Shown here: piece by piece, positions 1 to 12,497 of the stretch | Numbering within the stretch: the first letter of the stretch is position 1 | Layout: every line of letters starts with the position of its first letter | From: Gigaspora margarita | Taxonomy: Eukaryota; Glomeromycota; Glomeromycetes; Diversisporales; Gigasporaceae | Length of the DNA stretch: 64,000 bases | Reading direction: 5' to 3' | Assembly (NCBI GenBank): GCA_009809945.1 | Contig: WTPW01000196.1 | Span: forward strand, 1 to 64,000 | Notes under the pieces: generated by a model | The model's input: the letters and a program-made list of their open reading frames with translations, nothing else | Databases searched by the model: none | Told to the model about the DNA's origin: nothing | Position numbers and translations under genes: made by a program

Positions 1-2537
1 AAAATATCAATTTAAATATCTGACTGATATCTCCTTTATAATTTCACTAATCTTCATACAGATATATGAATATTTTTTACTGATTTATAACCGATATGCA
101 ACAAACTTTCTTAAAACTGCAGCCAATCGGCCTATTTTGATCCCCTATCAATCTGTTATTAGCCAACATCATATCGACCTGCTATCTTCATAGGCGATTT
201 TTAGATGATATTAGGGTAATATTTTTGATTTCGACCAGTGTATGTTTTACCTATAATTTTATATATAAAAAATTTACATGTGACAATAGTGTGACAAATC
301 GGATGACTGATAACTTTTATATTACATTAATCATACAGATATATTATTCTAATTTAACATCATATATATAATTGTAATAAACCAATTATTTATTTATATA
401 TTTACAAATTTCTTTATATACTATTTATCTTTAACCAAACCCAATTCCATTTTGTCCATTTTAGTCATAGCTCTAAGCTTAACCCACTTCTAACTATAAA
501 CCTCTCAATTACTAACCCTATATCTTTTTACTAACTAAAAACTACTTATGAATACTCAACCCCTAACTCTAACCTTATATCCAACTAAAAACTATTGTAA
601 AAGATTATATACAAGACCCAGGTTTTTTACATTCTACCAAAAAAATTAATTAGTAAAAAAAAGAAATTAATTAATAAAAAATAAGAGTGGGTTTAATTAG
701 TCCAGAGCAAAGTAGAGGACTCTCTATTTTTATGAAAAGGTTGAACAACAAATATTTGTCAGTCTGGCCACATCATATAATATACAACCAATCACATTCA
801 ACTGATCAACAAAAACAATAACAGATATATAATCAGCTTATATTGCTGTATTGATGTTAAATATATAATATATATTTAATATTGGCTCTGGACATACAAT
901 GCTGTGCATTTACCCAGTACATGAAGAGATCTTGTATATGATCTTTTATGGTACTCAATTACTAATCCTTAAACTAATTCTAAATCTATTTTTACTCTCT
1001 CAATCCCATTTTTAGTCTAGTCTTAAACCCAATCCAATTACTAACTAAAACTTATTCCTAACTCTAAACCAAGTTATATTTCTTACCCAAAACCTAACTC
1101 TAATAAATCAATTATTACTTTCTTCATATACAATTACTTCTTTATATCATATAATTTTTTTAACTTATTTTATTCACACTAATAATTTCATTAAATCTGC
1201 AAGTATGAGAATCATTTCTTAATCATCAAAATTAAAAACAACAAAGCAATTTCATAAAGTAAAAACATAAGTACTTAATAGTATAAAATAACTTTTAAAT
1301 TATTTCATCACATAAATCATTTCATTCAGATTGTACTGGTATATATAAAAATTAGTTATTAATTATTAGAATCAAAACTAGCAAAACAAGTTCAAAATCA
1401 AAAATCTAAACACTTACCAGTACATAATGCTCTTCAGATCATTCATTGCATTAATTATTTTATTCAGTTTGTACTAGTATGTTTAAAGTTAGTTTTTATC
1501 TAAAATTGCATTTTAGGTGCTAAAGTTGCTTCTGATACTATAGTTAGCAGTTTTAGATAGATGTAATTTCAAGCACCTAAAGTTGCAATTTAGGTGGGGT
1601 GCCAACTTTAAACACAACATACTACTCTTGTAAAGTGTCTTATATACATTTAAGTTATTCTATCTAAAATATAAAAAATTATTGCACTGTTTTTGCAAAC
1701 TGATCTAAGTTAGCATAGTGCATCAACTAACATGTTTTTTCATTCTTATGACTTGCAAAGTGCATCTGCTAGCATTATTTTCTCTTTTTGATTTAAGAAT
1801 GTCCAAATAAACAAAACATAGTATTCTTACAAATACATCTTCTAATGTTTTTTTCTTTTTGATTCAAGCTTTTATTGCTAGAATACAAAAAAAATCAGTG
1901 TAGTGTTCCAGTAAAATGTATTAGCTAATTGTTTTTAGCCTTCTGATTCAAGATTATTATTGAAAGATCTGAAAATATTAGTATAAAGTTTTTGAACAAA
2001 ATTATAACAATAGTGCAAACAATGAAATCCATATCTGATTACCTAAAAAATATAACATAATTAAGCTAACAAAGCTATAATTGACAATATAGACAAGTAT
2101 AATATTAGTTAACTAAAATCATAATTTTAGTTACAATATGGCTATTAATTAATTATAAACATTACTTAATGTAAATTTATTTTTATTTTGAAGCATCTGT
2201 TCTATAGTAACTATACTGTTTCAAAATTAGGCTATTTATTGCTTAAGTTTTTTGAATAGTAGTTTGTATAAAACATATAAATTTTCATAAAAATATAAAA
2301 AAAAATAAATGCTCAATAGATCAAAAAGGAATTCTTACATATACAAAAAGCCATATTATTGATGTGAACAATTTTTTATATTTAGAAACCATTTTACTTA
2401 TGATTTAAAATTTCTATCAATTTATAAGTTGTATACTAGTAATAAATTTATTTCTAGTTTTTTTTTGTTTTGGTACAGAAATTTTTTGCAAAAGTTCTTG
2501 CTTAATATTGAGTAAAACTTCTTACATATTGATACCA
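1..2537. other. AT-rich intergenic DNA, no gene seen
   Basis: No coding region can be supported. Two stretches (about 420-600 and 950-1110) are rich in C/T words such as CTAACCCTA, CTAACTCTAA and TTACTAACTAAAA on the plus strand and resemble each other. They look like diverged copies of one repeat. The rest is A/T-rich DNA with scattered short inverted repeats. Confidence 0.5.
1477..1622. mobile_element. Small foldback/MITE-like element
   Basis: The left end TAGTATGTTTAAAGTTAG is matched, inverted, by CAACTTTAAACACAACATACTA on the right. Inside, GCATTTTAGGTGCTAAAGTTGC and GCACCTAAAGTTGCAATTT form further inverted pairs. No coding capacity. Ends are approximate and no clear target duplication was found. 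Confidence 0.4.
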
Positions 2538-2801
2538 AATATATATAAAAGTGAGTGAGTAAAAAAGAGACAAATTTTTTACAAGTAAAAGTTTTCTCAA
2601 CTTTAAGTTTAAATACTTATTAATTATTTTATATAATCTAATAATTTTTTTATTTTAATTTTAAGTTTCTCTATGATTAAAGTAAAAAAATATTTTTCAA
2701 ATTGGTTTAGTAGTTGTCAAGATATTTTAATTTAAAAATTATAAAAATATTATTAAAAATAATTTGTTTCTCTTTTATTTACTCACCCATATATATTTAT
2801 A
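2538..2801. mobile_element. MITE with long AT-rich inverted repeats
   Basis: The left arm has GTGAGTGAGTAAAAAAGAGAC and the right arm has the inverted counterpart, reading TTTCTCTTTTATTTACTCACCC. An internal block TTTAGTAGTTGTCAAGATAT is shared with the element at 24064-24305, so the two are related non-autonomous elements. Outer borders lie in TATATATA runs and are uncertain. Confidence 0.5.
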
Positions 2802-3496
2802 TTTATATTTATTTTTTTTTACTTTTTGATAGTCTTGCCAATATTTATTATAAAGAAAGAAATAAACTATAAATATTATACATAATAATAATAAACAAAA
2901 CCCTTTTCTAATTTGAAATTCGATATCATTGGTAGCTTTGAGAGCATCTTGATTTGATCTATTGCACTACATTATAGATAAGGAGATTAACTTTTTCAGC
3001 TCTATCAAGAGCTAAACAGGATTTTTCTTTAAATCCCTCTTACCTATTATTAATAGTAGGAATATTACTATCCAAACTCAACTATACAAGAAAAAAAAAC
3101 AAAATATAAAGAAAAAAAATAAGGAGAAGTAAAAAAAAAAAGAGAGAATAACTATATAATCTAAGTGAATACACTTATAGTAAAATTTGGTATTATTTGA
3201 ATAACTTTTTATTAGTAAGTTTTTAATTTTTTCAAAAAAATTAAAAATTTAAAAATAAGCTACCCACATATTGTACAACTTTTTGGCCAAAAAGATAGCT
3301 TTTTTTGGAAGCATATAGTACTAAATTTCTTGTATCTCAATAGTAGAAAGTAGATATATAATTCAATAGCACATATTAGAATATATATAATTAATATGAA
3401 TAGTAAAAAATATTGGTTATAAAGCAAAATAATTATACTAGCAAAAATAATTTTATTATACTACCAAATATTTACAATAGTATTATACTCAAACAA
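2802..3496. other. AT-rich DNA, nothing recognised
   Basis: A/T-rich sequence with homopolymer runs. No open frame of interest, no terminal repeat pair and no tandem array recognised. Confidence 0.5.
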
Positions 3497-3630
3497 TTTC
3501 TAAACAGTGATAGTAAATGATCTGGTTATTTGCTGATTTTTCAAATGATCTCGAATGATCTCAAAATGCCTCGTCATTTGAGTTTATTCAAATTTTGTAT
3601 CATTTGGAAATGATTCGTGATCAAATAACT

Positions 3631-3942
3631 ATAGTAGGACACTGGACATCTAGTATAGAGGTCATATTTGAAATTTTTCAGAAAAATACCTAAAATTTGA
3701 AAAGCAAAAAACAGTTTTTAGCAATTATCTTGGCATCTAGTGGTCCAATTTGAATGAACTTTTTTAAAAATAAAGCTTTTAGTGAGGCGCATCTAACAAA
3801 AAATGTTTATTCAATTCTGATTACTGGATTAGAAGTTATTAAAGTAAATAGTTTTTTTTTTTTTTTTAGCAAATTAGGTCAAAATTGACCAAAATCTAGT
3901 TATGACCTATATGAGAGATGTCCGGGGTCCTACTATAGTCAT
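3631..3942. mobile_element. MITE nested in the hAT element
   Basis: Left terminus CTATAGTAGGACACTGGACA and the right inverted counterpart GTCCGGGGTCCTACTATAG, about 40 bp of inverted repeat with a few mismatches (GGACATCT...ATAGAGGTCATA on the left). Related tips occur near 40943-40975 and 48165-48200, so this is a family. No coding sequence. A TA target duplication is possible but not proven. Confidence 0.55.
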
Positions 3943-4328
3943 TTCCAAATAACTAGGATCATTTGGGCATTAGATCATTTTGCATATAGAATTGAAACCC
4001 TATTGGCCATAAAACCTATGTAATGCTTGAAATAAATTAGATAAAGATTGTAAATCACCCAGATGATCTGTATAATATCATAATTATTGCTATCTAGATA
4101 ACTGGATTAACTTTACAAATCAATTTAAATAAGATCCAAATAACATTGCAATAAATACTATCTAAGAGTAGACTTAGATTAGATCCAGCATGTTTTAATA
4201 CAGTCATTATACCCAGACTAAATAAACACAAAAAAATAAATGAGGCTTAAATATTTTTATTTAGTCAATTCAAATAAAAATAAATGATAGATAATAATAA
4301 ATATAGAAAAAATATTACTGTCAGCTAA

Positions 4329-5398
4329 CCAAAACTTTAGCAACTCTTCCCAATTATCACTTGCGCCAAAATTCTAAGCAAACATAAAACAAAAAATTTC
4401 TTTTAGTAATAAATGAAGCAACTTCATATATCAGTTCATATAAAGGTCAACACTATTAAGTGTGACTCTTTTATATATTCAGCAAGCAAGCCAGAAGCAT
4501 TGGTTGTGCAAGTTAACTGGCAGTAAGTGCCCTTGGTACAAGAAATTCTGGTAGAAGTTGATGCTTCTGTTGACGAAGATACTTTGGTTTGGCTAGGAAA
4601 TGAGTTTTTTAATACTCTCTTTAAGGTTTATTGACACAAGTCCAAGAGAAAATTATGAACCTCCTCTACCATAGTCATGCTAAGCTTTTTTCGACTAGAA
4701 TTTTGGCAAAAAAGTGGGAAATCCAGCGTACCCCCTCCAAAAGATCAGCATTGTTGTCCCTATCCTAATTGGGAAGAAGACATGCAAGGTGGTAAACAGG
4801 AATGACATGTGATAAGATGGTAATGCAAAGTTGTAGGCTGGTCGGGGTTAATTGAATTCTAGTTTTTTCTTTTTTTTTTATTCTTTATTGTACATATAAT
4901 ATATTCATAAATAGATATTTATGTAGTGTTATATAATTTTTATTATTTAGTGTTTAGACGTATTAGCACCTTTATTTTCTATTTTTTATGACTTTTTCTT
5001 TGTTCTTCTCTTTTTGTAGGTTTTTCTTGGTTTGTTTCATTTTTGGATTTGTTTGTTGGATTTGTTTAGTTGTATGTTCCCCCTTTTTTTTATCCTTTCT
5101 TTTTCTTCATCCTTATGAGTAGCTCAAGATGAAGTTTTTTGAAGGATTAGAATATGAAGAGAAAGCTGAGAGCCTCGTCATAGCTTTGGAGAAGTATAAG
5201 GTCAATAACTTAAACTAATTCTTGGTAGACAAATATCAGTGCAGTAGCCAGACTTGGGTCTTTGTAAAAAGATCAGGTTCTGTACAGCCATAGTATTTAG
5301 TTTGCTGGTTGATATTCTTTGATTTTTGGCAATTTGTATTAATTTTGGTTAAACTAATAAAGCTGGCGCAAGTGCTACTTAAGGTTCAAAAAAAAAAA
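4329..5398 (+). mobile_element. Poly(A) retroposon, copy 1, perfect 13-bp TSD
   Basis: A 1.07 kb unit ends in an A run after CTAATAAAGCTGGCGCAAG and is flanked by a perfect 13-bp duplication TACTGTCAGCTAA (4316-4328 and 5399-5411). Together these are hallmarks of target-primed reverse transcription. Homologous full-length units lie at 41522-42590 (minus) and 46767-47902 (plus). The best conserved block, near 4472-4550, begins TTTTATATATTCAGCAAGCA and includes GTGCCCTTGGTACAAGAAAT. No tRNA, 5S or 7SL promoter head and no protein frame was seen, so it must use enzymes supplied in trans. The AATAAA near the 3' end suggests polyadenylated ancestry. Confidence 0.8.
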
Positions 5399-6093
5399 TA
5401 CTGTCAGCTAAGACAGCAAGAGTTGTAAAAAAATGGTCATATTGATATGTTGCTAAGAACTAGTTTCATGCTAGATAATAATATTTGTCACAAAAGTATA
5501 TAGATTGGTCAATTCATACATAATAACTGGGCACTCAGGTTACTCTCATTATTAGTAAATGATACAGTTTGTAATGATTATAGTACAATTTCGACACTAT
5601 AATACCACCATGCTATTTCATCTGCAGCACATTTTTTGATAGGACATATAATATTACATTTATTCAATAATTATTCCTGACATATAATTTTATTCAACAC
5701 TAACTCTAAATTAGGCCAACCCTAATGTTAAATCAGGATAATTTTATATTGAAGTAATGATTGTTGAGAAATATCTTGTCTTGTCAAAAATATGTAATAT
5801 TGAATCTATATTTTATCAAAAAATTGTGCTATAGATGAAATAGCATGTTGGTATTGTGGTGCAGAGGAATTGAGCAATATTGTTTTGTGATCTGGTAATA
5901 ATCTTGTAAATGAGAGATAATCCAGAACTTGAATTTTGTGCTGGGCCCAATCTCTAAGCCAATCTCATCTTTACAAATAAAATTAAAAAATTTCAAATGA
6001 CCTTACCAGGTCATTTGATTTTTGAAATGACTCAATGTCTGGTCATTTGTTATTTGGGTCATTTGAGTCATTTCAGGTTATTTACTATCACTG
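5399..6093. other. Right half of the hAT element, no gene
   Basis: Continuation of the 3505-6093 element after the retroposon. It is AT-rich without a frame and ends in the TCATTTGA motif cluster at 5995-6080. Confidence 0.5.
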
Positions 6094-6101
6094 TTTCTAA
6101 A

Positions 6102-6770
6102 TCAGTTTATTGTAACTAAGTATTAATTTAATAAATATTCTATATGCTTAGTATATAGCAATATGAAAATAATTTTGAAATTAAAATAACTAATAATCAC
6201 CATACATGATTATCACCCGTGATCTACAATGCAAAATCAAAATAAACAATTTTTATTAAATAAAAATTAAATCTCTTTAATGTTAGGTAAGAGTAAAGGC
6301 TAGAAATTAGAATAGAGCTTTATATATAGTAAAATTTAGCAAGAAATTTTTTTTTTGTATAAAAAAAAGTAGTTTCATAGACAAAATTTTAGATTAAAAG
6401 CAATTTTAGCAATTTTTAAAATATTCTTTGTTTTTGTTATACAAAAATTGATCTACAGCTTATATCTGATCCTAAATTCTAATTGGCAAATTGACTATAG
6501 TTGATAATCACCTGTAGTGTAAATGAGTAATTTTCTTTTAAAATATACAGTTCCAGGCAGCATAAGATATCCTATTTTAATAGATTTTTTAAAAATAGTA
6601 TAATTGGTAAAAATTATTAAATTCAAAAAACCTCCTACAAATTAATAGTTTGTAACTAAAACTATATTTTTGTAAGAGGGATTTCTTTTATTTTTATTTT
6701 TATTTTTAACAATATTATATTAGTTTAAACTTTGTTTTTTATATATAAATTGAAATTTTGGTACCTAATC
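6102..6770. other. AT-rich DNA, nothing recognised
   Basis: A/T-rich sequence with runs of T and A. No coding frame, tandem array or paired termini recognised. Confidence 0.5.
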
Positions 6771-6772
6771 TA

Positions 6773-6984
6773 TAGTTGCCTCTTTCTAATCTGAATCTCT
6801 CTAAACTGAACACTATTAAACTCTCTCTAAACCAAACAAAATCATCTAGAATATTTATAAATTTTATTATAAAGTTCGGATTAGCCATATATAACTTTTT
6901 GAAAACTGAACTTTTCCAAATTTTTATATAGTAAAAAAAAAAAGCAGTCTCATCCTAACAGTTCAGATTAGAAAGAGTTGACTG
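6773..6984. mobile_element. pogo/Tigger-like MITE between TA dinucleotides
   Basis: The termini TAGTTGCCTCTTTCTAATCT and, inverted, CAGTCAACTCTTTCTAATCT sit between TA dinucleotides (6771-6772 and 6985-6986), the target site of Tc1/mariner/pogo elements. TIRs of the form CAGTNNACTCTxTxTAATCTGAAC are typical of the pogo group. The 212-bp element has no coding capacity. Related tips occur at 35575 and 36054. Confidence 0.6.
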
Positions 6985-7257
6985 TATGTGTATATTTTGT
7001 ATTACATTAGTTGAACCAATCAAAATTACTATAAATTCTAAATTGGCACTTTTTAGTAGTTTTTTTTGTAAAAAGTTGATATCTTATACTGTCCTTACTT
7101 AAATTTGGCACCTTTTTAATAATAAAATAAAAAGTGGGTATCTTATGCTATCTGGAGCTGTAGAATAAAGTATATTAACAATTTGGTAATAATACATTGA
7201 CAAGTCCTAATAATAAGATAACAATGTATTAATAATTTGGTTAACATATTCTATCAT

Positions 7258-7445
7258 GAATAAGCACCCCTTTTTTAAAATTTTAAACTCAAATATTTTG
7301 AAAATTATCTAATTAAATTTAACAAAAGTTTATTTATTTAAATTTTATAATTTATAAAGTTTAAGTTAAAAAAGATTTATTAAGTTTGATTAGATAATTT
7401 TCAAGTTATTTAAATTTAAAATTTCAAAAAAGGGGGTGCTTATTC
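7258..7445. mobile_element. 188-bp MITE with about 60-bp TIRs
   Basis: GAATAAGCACCCCTTTTTTA at the left is matched, inverted, by the right end (reverse complement GAATAAGCACCCCCTTTTTT). Similarity continues through an inner GAAAATTATCTAATYAAA on both sides. It is nearly all inverted repeat and has no coding capacity. Confidence 0.65.
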
Positions 7446-7532
7446 CTAAAAGGATATTGTATATTATATTAATAATATTCTAATAATATAATAATAATAT
7501 ATTAATAATATTTAGATAATTTTATAACAAAA

Positions 7533-7762
7533 GAGTGTGGTGACTTAATGAAAGTATCAAGTTGTTACTCCAAGTGGCAGGTTGTAAGTTTGAATCCTAC
7601 TGATAACATTTTAAAAATAGATCTGTGTTCCAGTAACTGTAGCTCATTGATTGGTTGGGTATATAATCTGTAATCCTGGTTTATCATCTTGTATAGGAGC
7701 TTTTGGGTATATGTGTATCTGTTATACAGTTAAATCCAAGAAACAAAGTAATAGAAACTAAG
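7533..7762 (+). mobile_element. tRNA-headed retroposon, 5' fragment
   Basis: It starts GTGTGGTGACTTAATGAAAG and matches the tRNA-like head of the retroposons at 13862 and 18195. It has a box B-like AGTTTGAATCC (7587-7597), then the shared segment with TGTAGCTCATTGATTGGTTG and CTTGTATAGGAGC. The conserved downstream half of the family is missing, so the copy is truncated. No target duplication was found. Confidence 0.6.
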
Positions 7763-8494
7763 GTTGCTGGCTATAAGTAATAATTATGGACATTACAGAT
7801 TACAACCTAGGTTGCAACTTTTATTACAACTAATGCATGTACCATATTGCTATAATATACTATAATATTTGTAAGTGCTATTGTGCAGATCATAAAAAGC
7901 CATCAACATTTAACTATAAAATTTTTTTAAATTTTTATAATTTTTTTAAAATAAAATAAACTAAAAAAAGTTTTTGTATATTTAATAGCTTTTTAATTAA
8001 ACTATTAAATCCACAAAAAAAAATCTTTAGTATTTTTTATTTTAAGAAGTTTATATCAATTTAAAGTTATATATAGTTTAAAAATTTGGCGTTTATATAC
8101 CAAAAAACATAACAAAATTTAAATTTATTAACAAGATTTAAAATTTATTAACAAAATTTAAATTTATATTAAGTTTTTCTGCATTTTTATTGGTCGATCA
8201 TGTTACACTGCAGCTAAAAAATTGGCGCCTATATATAAAATTTGTTTACTTTAAGTGATCTCCACCATATAACAGTTGTATGTGCTGTAATAGGTTGTAA
8301 GTGCTATAATAGGTTGTAAGTGCTATAATAGTTTGTAAGCATCATAAATATTTGCAATAATCCAGTTGGTTTACCAGTATTTCCAATAAATACAGTTAAT
8401 CTTGTTTCTTGTTTGGTTTATTTCTAACAAGATATAGTTAATTTGTTTAATATATATCAAGGTTTTTAGACTTCTGCACTATATGTTGGGGTGT
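7763..8494. other. AT-rich DNA with a short tandem repeat
   Basis: No gene. At about 8281-8340 a 22-23-bp unit (TGCTATAATAGGTTGTAAG) is repeated about three times. The rest is A/T-rich filler up to the hAT target duplication. Confidence 0.5.
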
Positions 8495-8502
8495 GCATAG
8501 AG

Positions 8503-11500
8503 TAGGGATGGAAATGGGCCGGGTCGGGCCAGGCCTGTTTGGGCCCAATACAGACCCGAAAAATATTTTGTAAGCCCAAGCCCGGCCCACTAAAAAAAAA
8601 AAGCCCGAACTTATGGGCCGGGCNGGGTTTATTTTAAATTAAACCCNGCCCAAACTCAGCCCGTTATATGCTATGATATTGGANCGATAACGAACTGGCC
8701 AATAAAAACCACGCTTTGATATCACATGAGTATAAACTTTCGCTATATACCATGAAATTTATCATTTATTATTATTATTATTTAGGTCAACAAAATAAAT
8801 TTGATATAATTTTCAAAACTTATATTAGAGAATTTTACTCTTCTATTAAAATTTATTAGTAAGAACTAGAAAATTAATATTTCGTTATTCTAAGTATTTC
8901 AATATACATAAAACTAGCATATTAATAAGCCTAACATTTAGCGTATTACCTGCTAATTACATCCCTAATTAATATAACTTGGATGTAAACTTTAAATCAA
9001 ATTAATTTCATTTTTTTTTTTTTTTTTTTTTTNAAAACCCGAATTCGGCTTTTGTTGACTATATAAAAAATTTTTTACTTGAAGAACAAAATAGTTAAGT
9101 ACACAGCTGAATTATTAGAATTAAGGCTCTGCAAATGCTAGCACGTGTCCTATTAAAACATGTACCAAGACGGGCATGGCACGATATTTTAATAGTGTGT
9201 GTGCTAGAACTTGCAAAGCCCTAGATAAAACTGGTATTAGTTCATTCGTTTTTGAATCTTTTATTAAAAAAGTAATCATTTTAAATATGATTTATTACCC
9301 AGCCTCGTTCTTCGGCATATTTCATCCAGTCTTGACCACATACTAACATTTCAACGCTTTCCGGAGTTAGATTAGCTCGGTAATCATCGACAATTCTTCC
9401 TGCAATACTGAATATCTAGTAATAAAATAATATAAATAGGGTTGTTACTATTAAAATCAATGCATTAAATTTTTTAATATAATTAATAAATCGATATTAA
9501 TTTTAATTAAAATATTATTTACAGATTCAGATGCTACAGACGTTATAGGAATGGCAAGAATATCTCTTGCCATTGCTGCTACTGAAGGATATCTTAATTC
9601 ATTCTCTTTCCACCAATCTAAAACATCAAATAACTCAGTGGAAGAGTGGGGGACCAGTGGATCAGTAAAATATTGTTCAAGTTCATCCATTTTATTCATG
9701 GCACTAGATTGGCTATTTGCAAGGAAACGGTCAAAGTCTTTCAATAAGTCGTCATCTTGAGAAATAGTTGTAGAAAAATCATAATTATCAAAAGCAGCTG
9801 TATTTCGCATGTACGTTGACTTATAGATTTCCGTAGCTCTATACAATAATATATAATTATCCAATTAATAAAAAACAGTAAATATTTTAAAAATAAAAAT
9901 ATCTTACTTCATTTTAATAGAGATTAGTTTTTCTTCAGCCTCAGAACATGATAATTGCATTTTTTCTTTATATATATGGGTTAGTAATAACAACTTATAT
10001 CGCAGATCCATCATTGACGCAATACAATGCATATCTTCTACTTTTTCCCAGTATTTTTCGAATTTAGATTGCATTGGAACGACCATTTGACTGATAAAAG
10101 AATTAACATTAGTAATATTTCGTTCAAGATGTGTTTTAATTTTGATCAAATGAGGAAGAAAAATATTTGAGGTTGAGTATGTTGTTCCTGATATAATATT
10201 TGTAACTATTAAATTAAATATAAATAAGCCTTTAGTAATATTAAAATTGATATCATACGATATACAACTAGTGAGTGAAAAAATAAAAATAAAGAGAAAA
10301 AAAAGATTTTACTATTACCATCATAGAATGGCTTTAGAAAATTACAAATAACTTTAGCATTTCTCCAATCTTCATCGGAGGGCATAATCTGTTCAAAATT
10401 ACTATCCCGTAATGCAAGACGTCCAAATACATTTTTGTACAAAATAGTAGATACGAGCATCAAATAGACCGAATTCCAGCGAGTCGGTACATCAAGAACT
10501 GGACGTTGTCTTGATACAAGCTCAACACAACACCCTACTATAGCATTTTCGAAGTTTTGTTGGCGAGCTTGTGAGCTATGAATCCATTTTGAACATTCTC
10601 GAACTTTACTTACTATATGTTTAACCATTTTTAGACCATCACTAACTATAAGATTTAGTATGTGGGCACAGCAGCGTTGATGTAACAATCTTCCATCGGC
10701 AACGAGCATGTTTTGTTCATCGAGCATATATTTTAAATTTTTTAATGCAGCATCATTGCTCGTTGCATTATCTACAGTAACTGCTAATATTTTTGATGCG
10801 ACATTCCATTCATTAAAACATTCAAAGAGCGTCTCACTAATAACAATTCCTGTATGAGGTGAAGGAACTACTCTAAACGCTAAAACTAGCTTTTGAAGTT
10901 TCCAATCCTTGTCGATAAAATGGCATGTAACGACTAAATACCCAAGGTTCTGATTAGACGTCCACATATCACTCGTATAACTTAGGTTACCAGGCGCCTC
11001 TTGAATCAATATACGTGCTTTTATTTTTAATTCTTCAACAAAATTATCACAGTCTTTACGCACTGTTTTTCTACCTAACAACTTAAATTCAGGTCATAAA
11101 TTACTAACAAATTTTACAAACCCTTCATCCTCTACCATGCTAAATGAATATGAATGTCTAACGACCATTTTTGCCATGTCTTGCCGACTTATTTCCTGAG
11201 AGAATTTATATGTAGAAATGCCTGATGTGGATACTTGCAAAAGTTGTTGTGATCTATTAGGTTTCATATATTTTTGACATTTGGAGTTTTTCATATGACG
11301 AATTAAAGAACTTGTTCCCGTATCATTATCGTGTTTTAATTCACCTTTACAGTGTGTACACTGAACATAATTTGCTAACGAATTATATAATAAAGTATAA
11401 GTATCAACTGGTTTATATAATTAATAATTAACATAAAGTAGAGATTTTTACGTTTTGTAGGATGTCGAGTAAAATGGTTTTCTTTAAAAACCCATGACTC

Positions 11501-12489
11501 TGATTTGCTTCACTTACGTTTGTTATTAATGCCAGTTACTTCAGAAACTTCATTAACAGATACCCCGACACTTTCATTAGTTGTAGTGATTTCAATACTT
11601 TCATTAGCAGCGGCTATTTCAGGACTTTCATTATAGCTAATATATGAACAGATGCTTTGTGTTTCTACTTAAACAAATTTTATTTCTAGTAAGTATAATT
11701 AAAAAAAAATGTATGTTATTGTAAATTTTAAATATATATACCAGAATCCATCATATTATAATAGTTCGATATTCAAATGACGACCTAAAATAAAAACCCA
11801 GTCTTAAATTATTTTCTTAAAGGTACATATATTTACTCTGTTATTCTATGTTTGTTCTATCTAGCTCACCTTATTTTATTTTTTTTTTTTCGTATGTATA
11901 TATGTACGTTCCTTATACTCTCTTAATTTCTGCTCCAAATTTTTTTTATTTTCCTCTGATAATTGTAATTTATTAGCTACACTCTCGCACTTGGATTGGC
12001 TTCTGTAAGTTTTAAATGACGCTTATATATATCTTACATATCGATAGACCTATAAGTGCATATAGATACATTATCAATCTTGATTTCACTGATTTATATT
12101 AGACACGCTATAAACTTGTGATGCACTACTATAATTAGTAATCTGATAGAGAATTACCGGATGTAAGTGACAACTAACTACGTACGTACGTCTACATTAC
12201 GTTACATTACATTACGTATATAGTCATTTTCAATTACCAGTAATATAAATCACATGGCTATATTAGTTAACCAATAAAATCAACTAAAAACACGTGACAA
12301 TAAAAATCAAAATTACTAACCGGGCTGTTTGGGCTTTTTTACTAGGCCCAAACCCAGCCCAATTATTTTAATGGGCCTGGCCCAAGCCCGGCCCAAACAA
12401 TATCGGGCTTAAAATATATGCCCATACTTGGCCCAAGCCCGGCCCGGCCCACATATTTCTGGGTTAAGCCCGGCCCATTTCCAACCCTA
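8503..12489 (-). mobile_element. hAT transposon copy with perfect 8-bp TSD
   Basis: The terminal inverted repeats begin TAGGGATGGAAATGGGCCGG on the left; the right end inverted reads TAGGGTTGGAAATGGGCCGG. A perfect 8-bp target duplication GCATAGAG flanks the element (8495-8502 and 12490-12497). Both tips hold GC-rich arrays of GGGCC/CCGGCCC words (8516-8660 and 12320-12480) that stand out from the AT-rich surroundings and are likely transposase-binding repeats. The only gene is a minus-strand BED-finger hAT transposase (9281 to about 11700), broken by two in-frame stops. Single N bases lie in the left tip array (8624, 8647, 8684) and in a T run (9033). Confidence 0.92.
9281..11700 (-). pseudogene. 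hAT-family transposase with BED zinc finger, broken
   Basis: Read on the minus strand, an acidic N-terminal part with NES-rich repeats (about 11520-11680) leads to a BED zinc finger (CTHCKG...HMKNSKC, near 11260-11360). The RNase-H-like transposase core follows: SYTSDMWTS for the first Asp, LAVTVDNATSND for the second Asp region, then the CCAHILNLIV block. The hATC dimerisation domain comes next (FDVLDWWKENELRYP, MARDILAIPITSVASES, then AGRIVDDYRANLTPESVEML). Exons I can join: 11093-10319, 10205-9908, 9838-9533 and 9415-9281, ending at a TAA at 9281-9283; introns are GT-AG. Upstream splicing is unclear. In-frame TGA codons lie at 11094-11096 and 11510-11512, so this copy probably cannot make a full protein, although the catalytic and dimerisation regions are otherwise well kept. 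Confidence 0.85.
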
Positions 12490-12497
12490 GCATAGAG

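Larger units (their letters stand above)
3505..6093. mobile_element. Non-autonomous hAT element with perfect 8-bp TSD
   Basis: The ends are CAGTGATAGTAAATGA at the left and the inverted form reading TTATTTACTATCACTG at the right. The element is flanked by a perfect 8-bp target duplication TTTCTAAA (3497-3504 and 6094-6101), the length typical of hAT transposons. Just inside both tips are arrays of a short motif (TCATTTGA/AAATGATC and variants, about 3520-3615 and 5990-6080). No transposase frame remains. It contains a nested MITE (3631-3942) and a complete poly(A) retroposon (4329-5398), both younger than this insertion. Confidence 0.85.

Noticed and set aside
9551-9760. Plus-strand 69-residue frame
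   Set aside because: Antisense shadow of the hAT transposase C-terminal exon.
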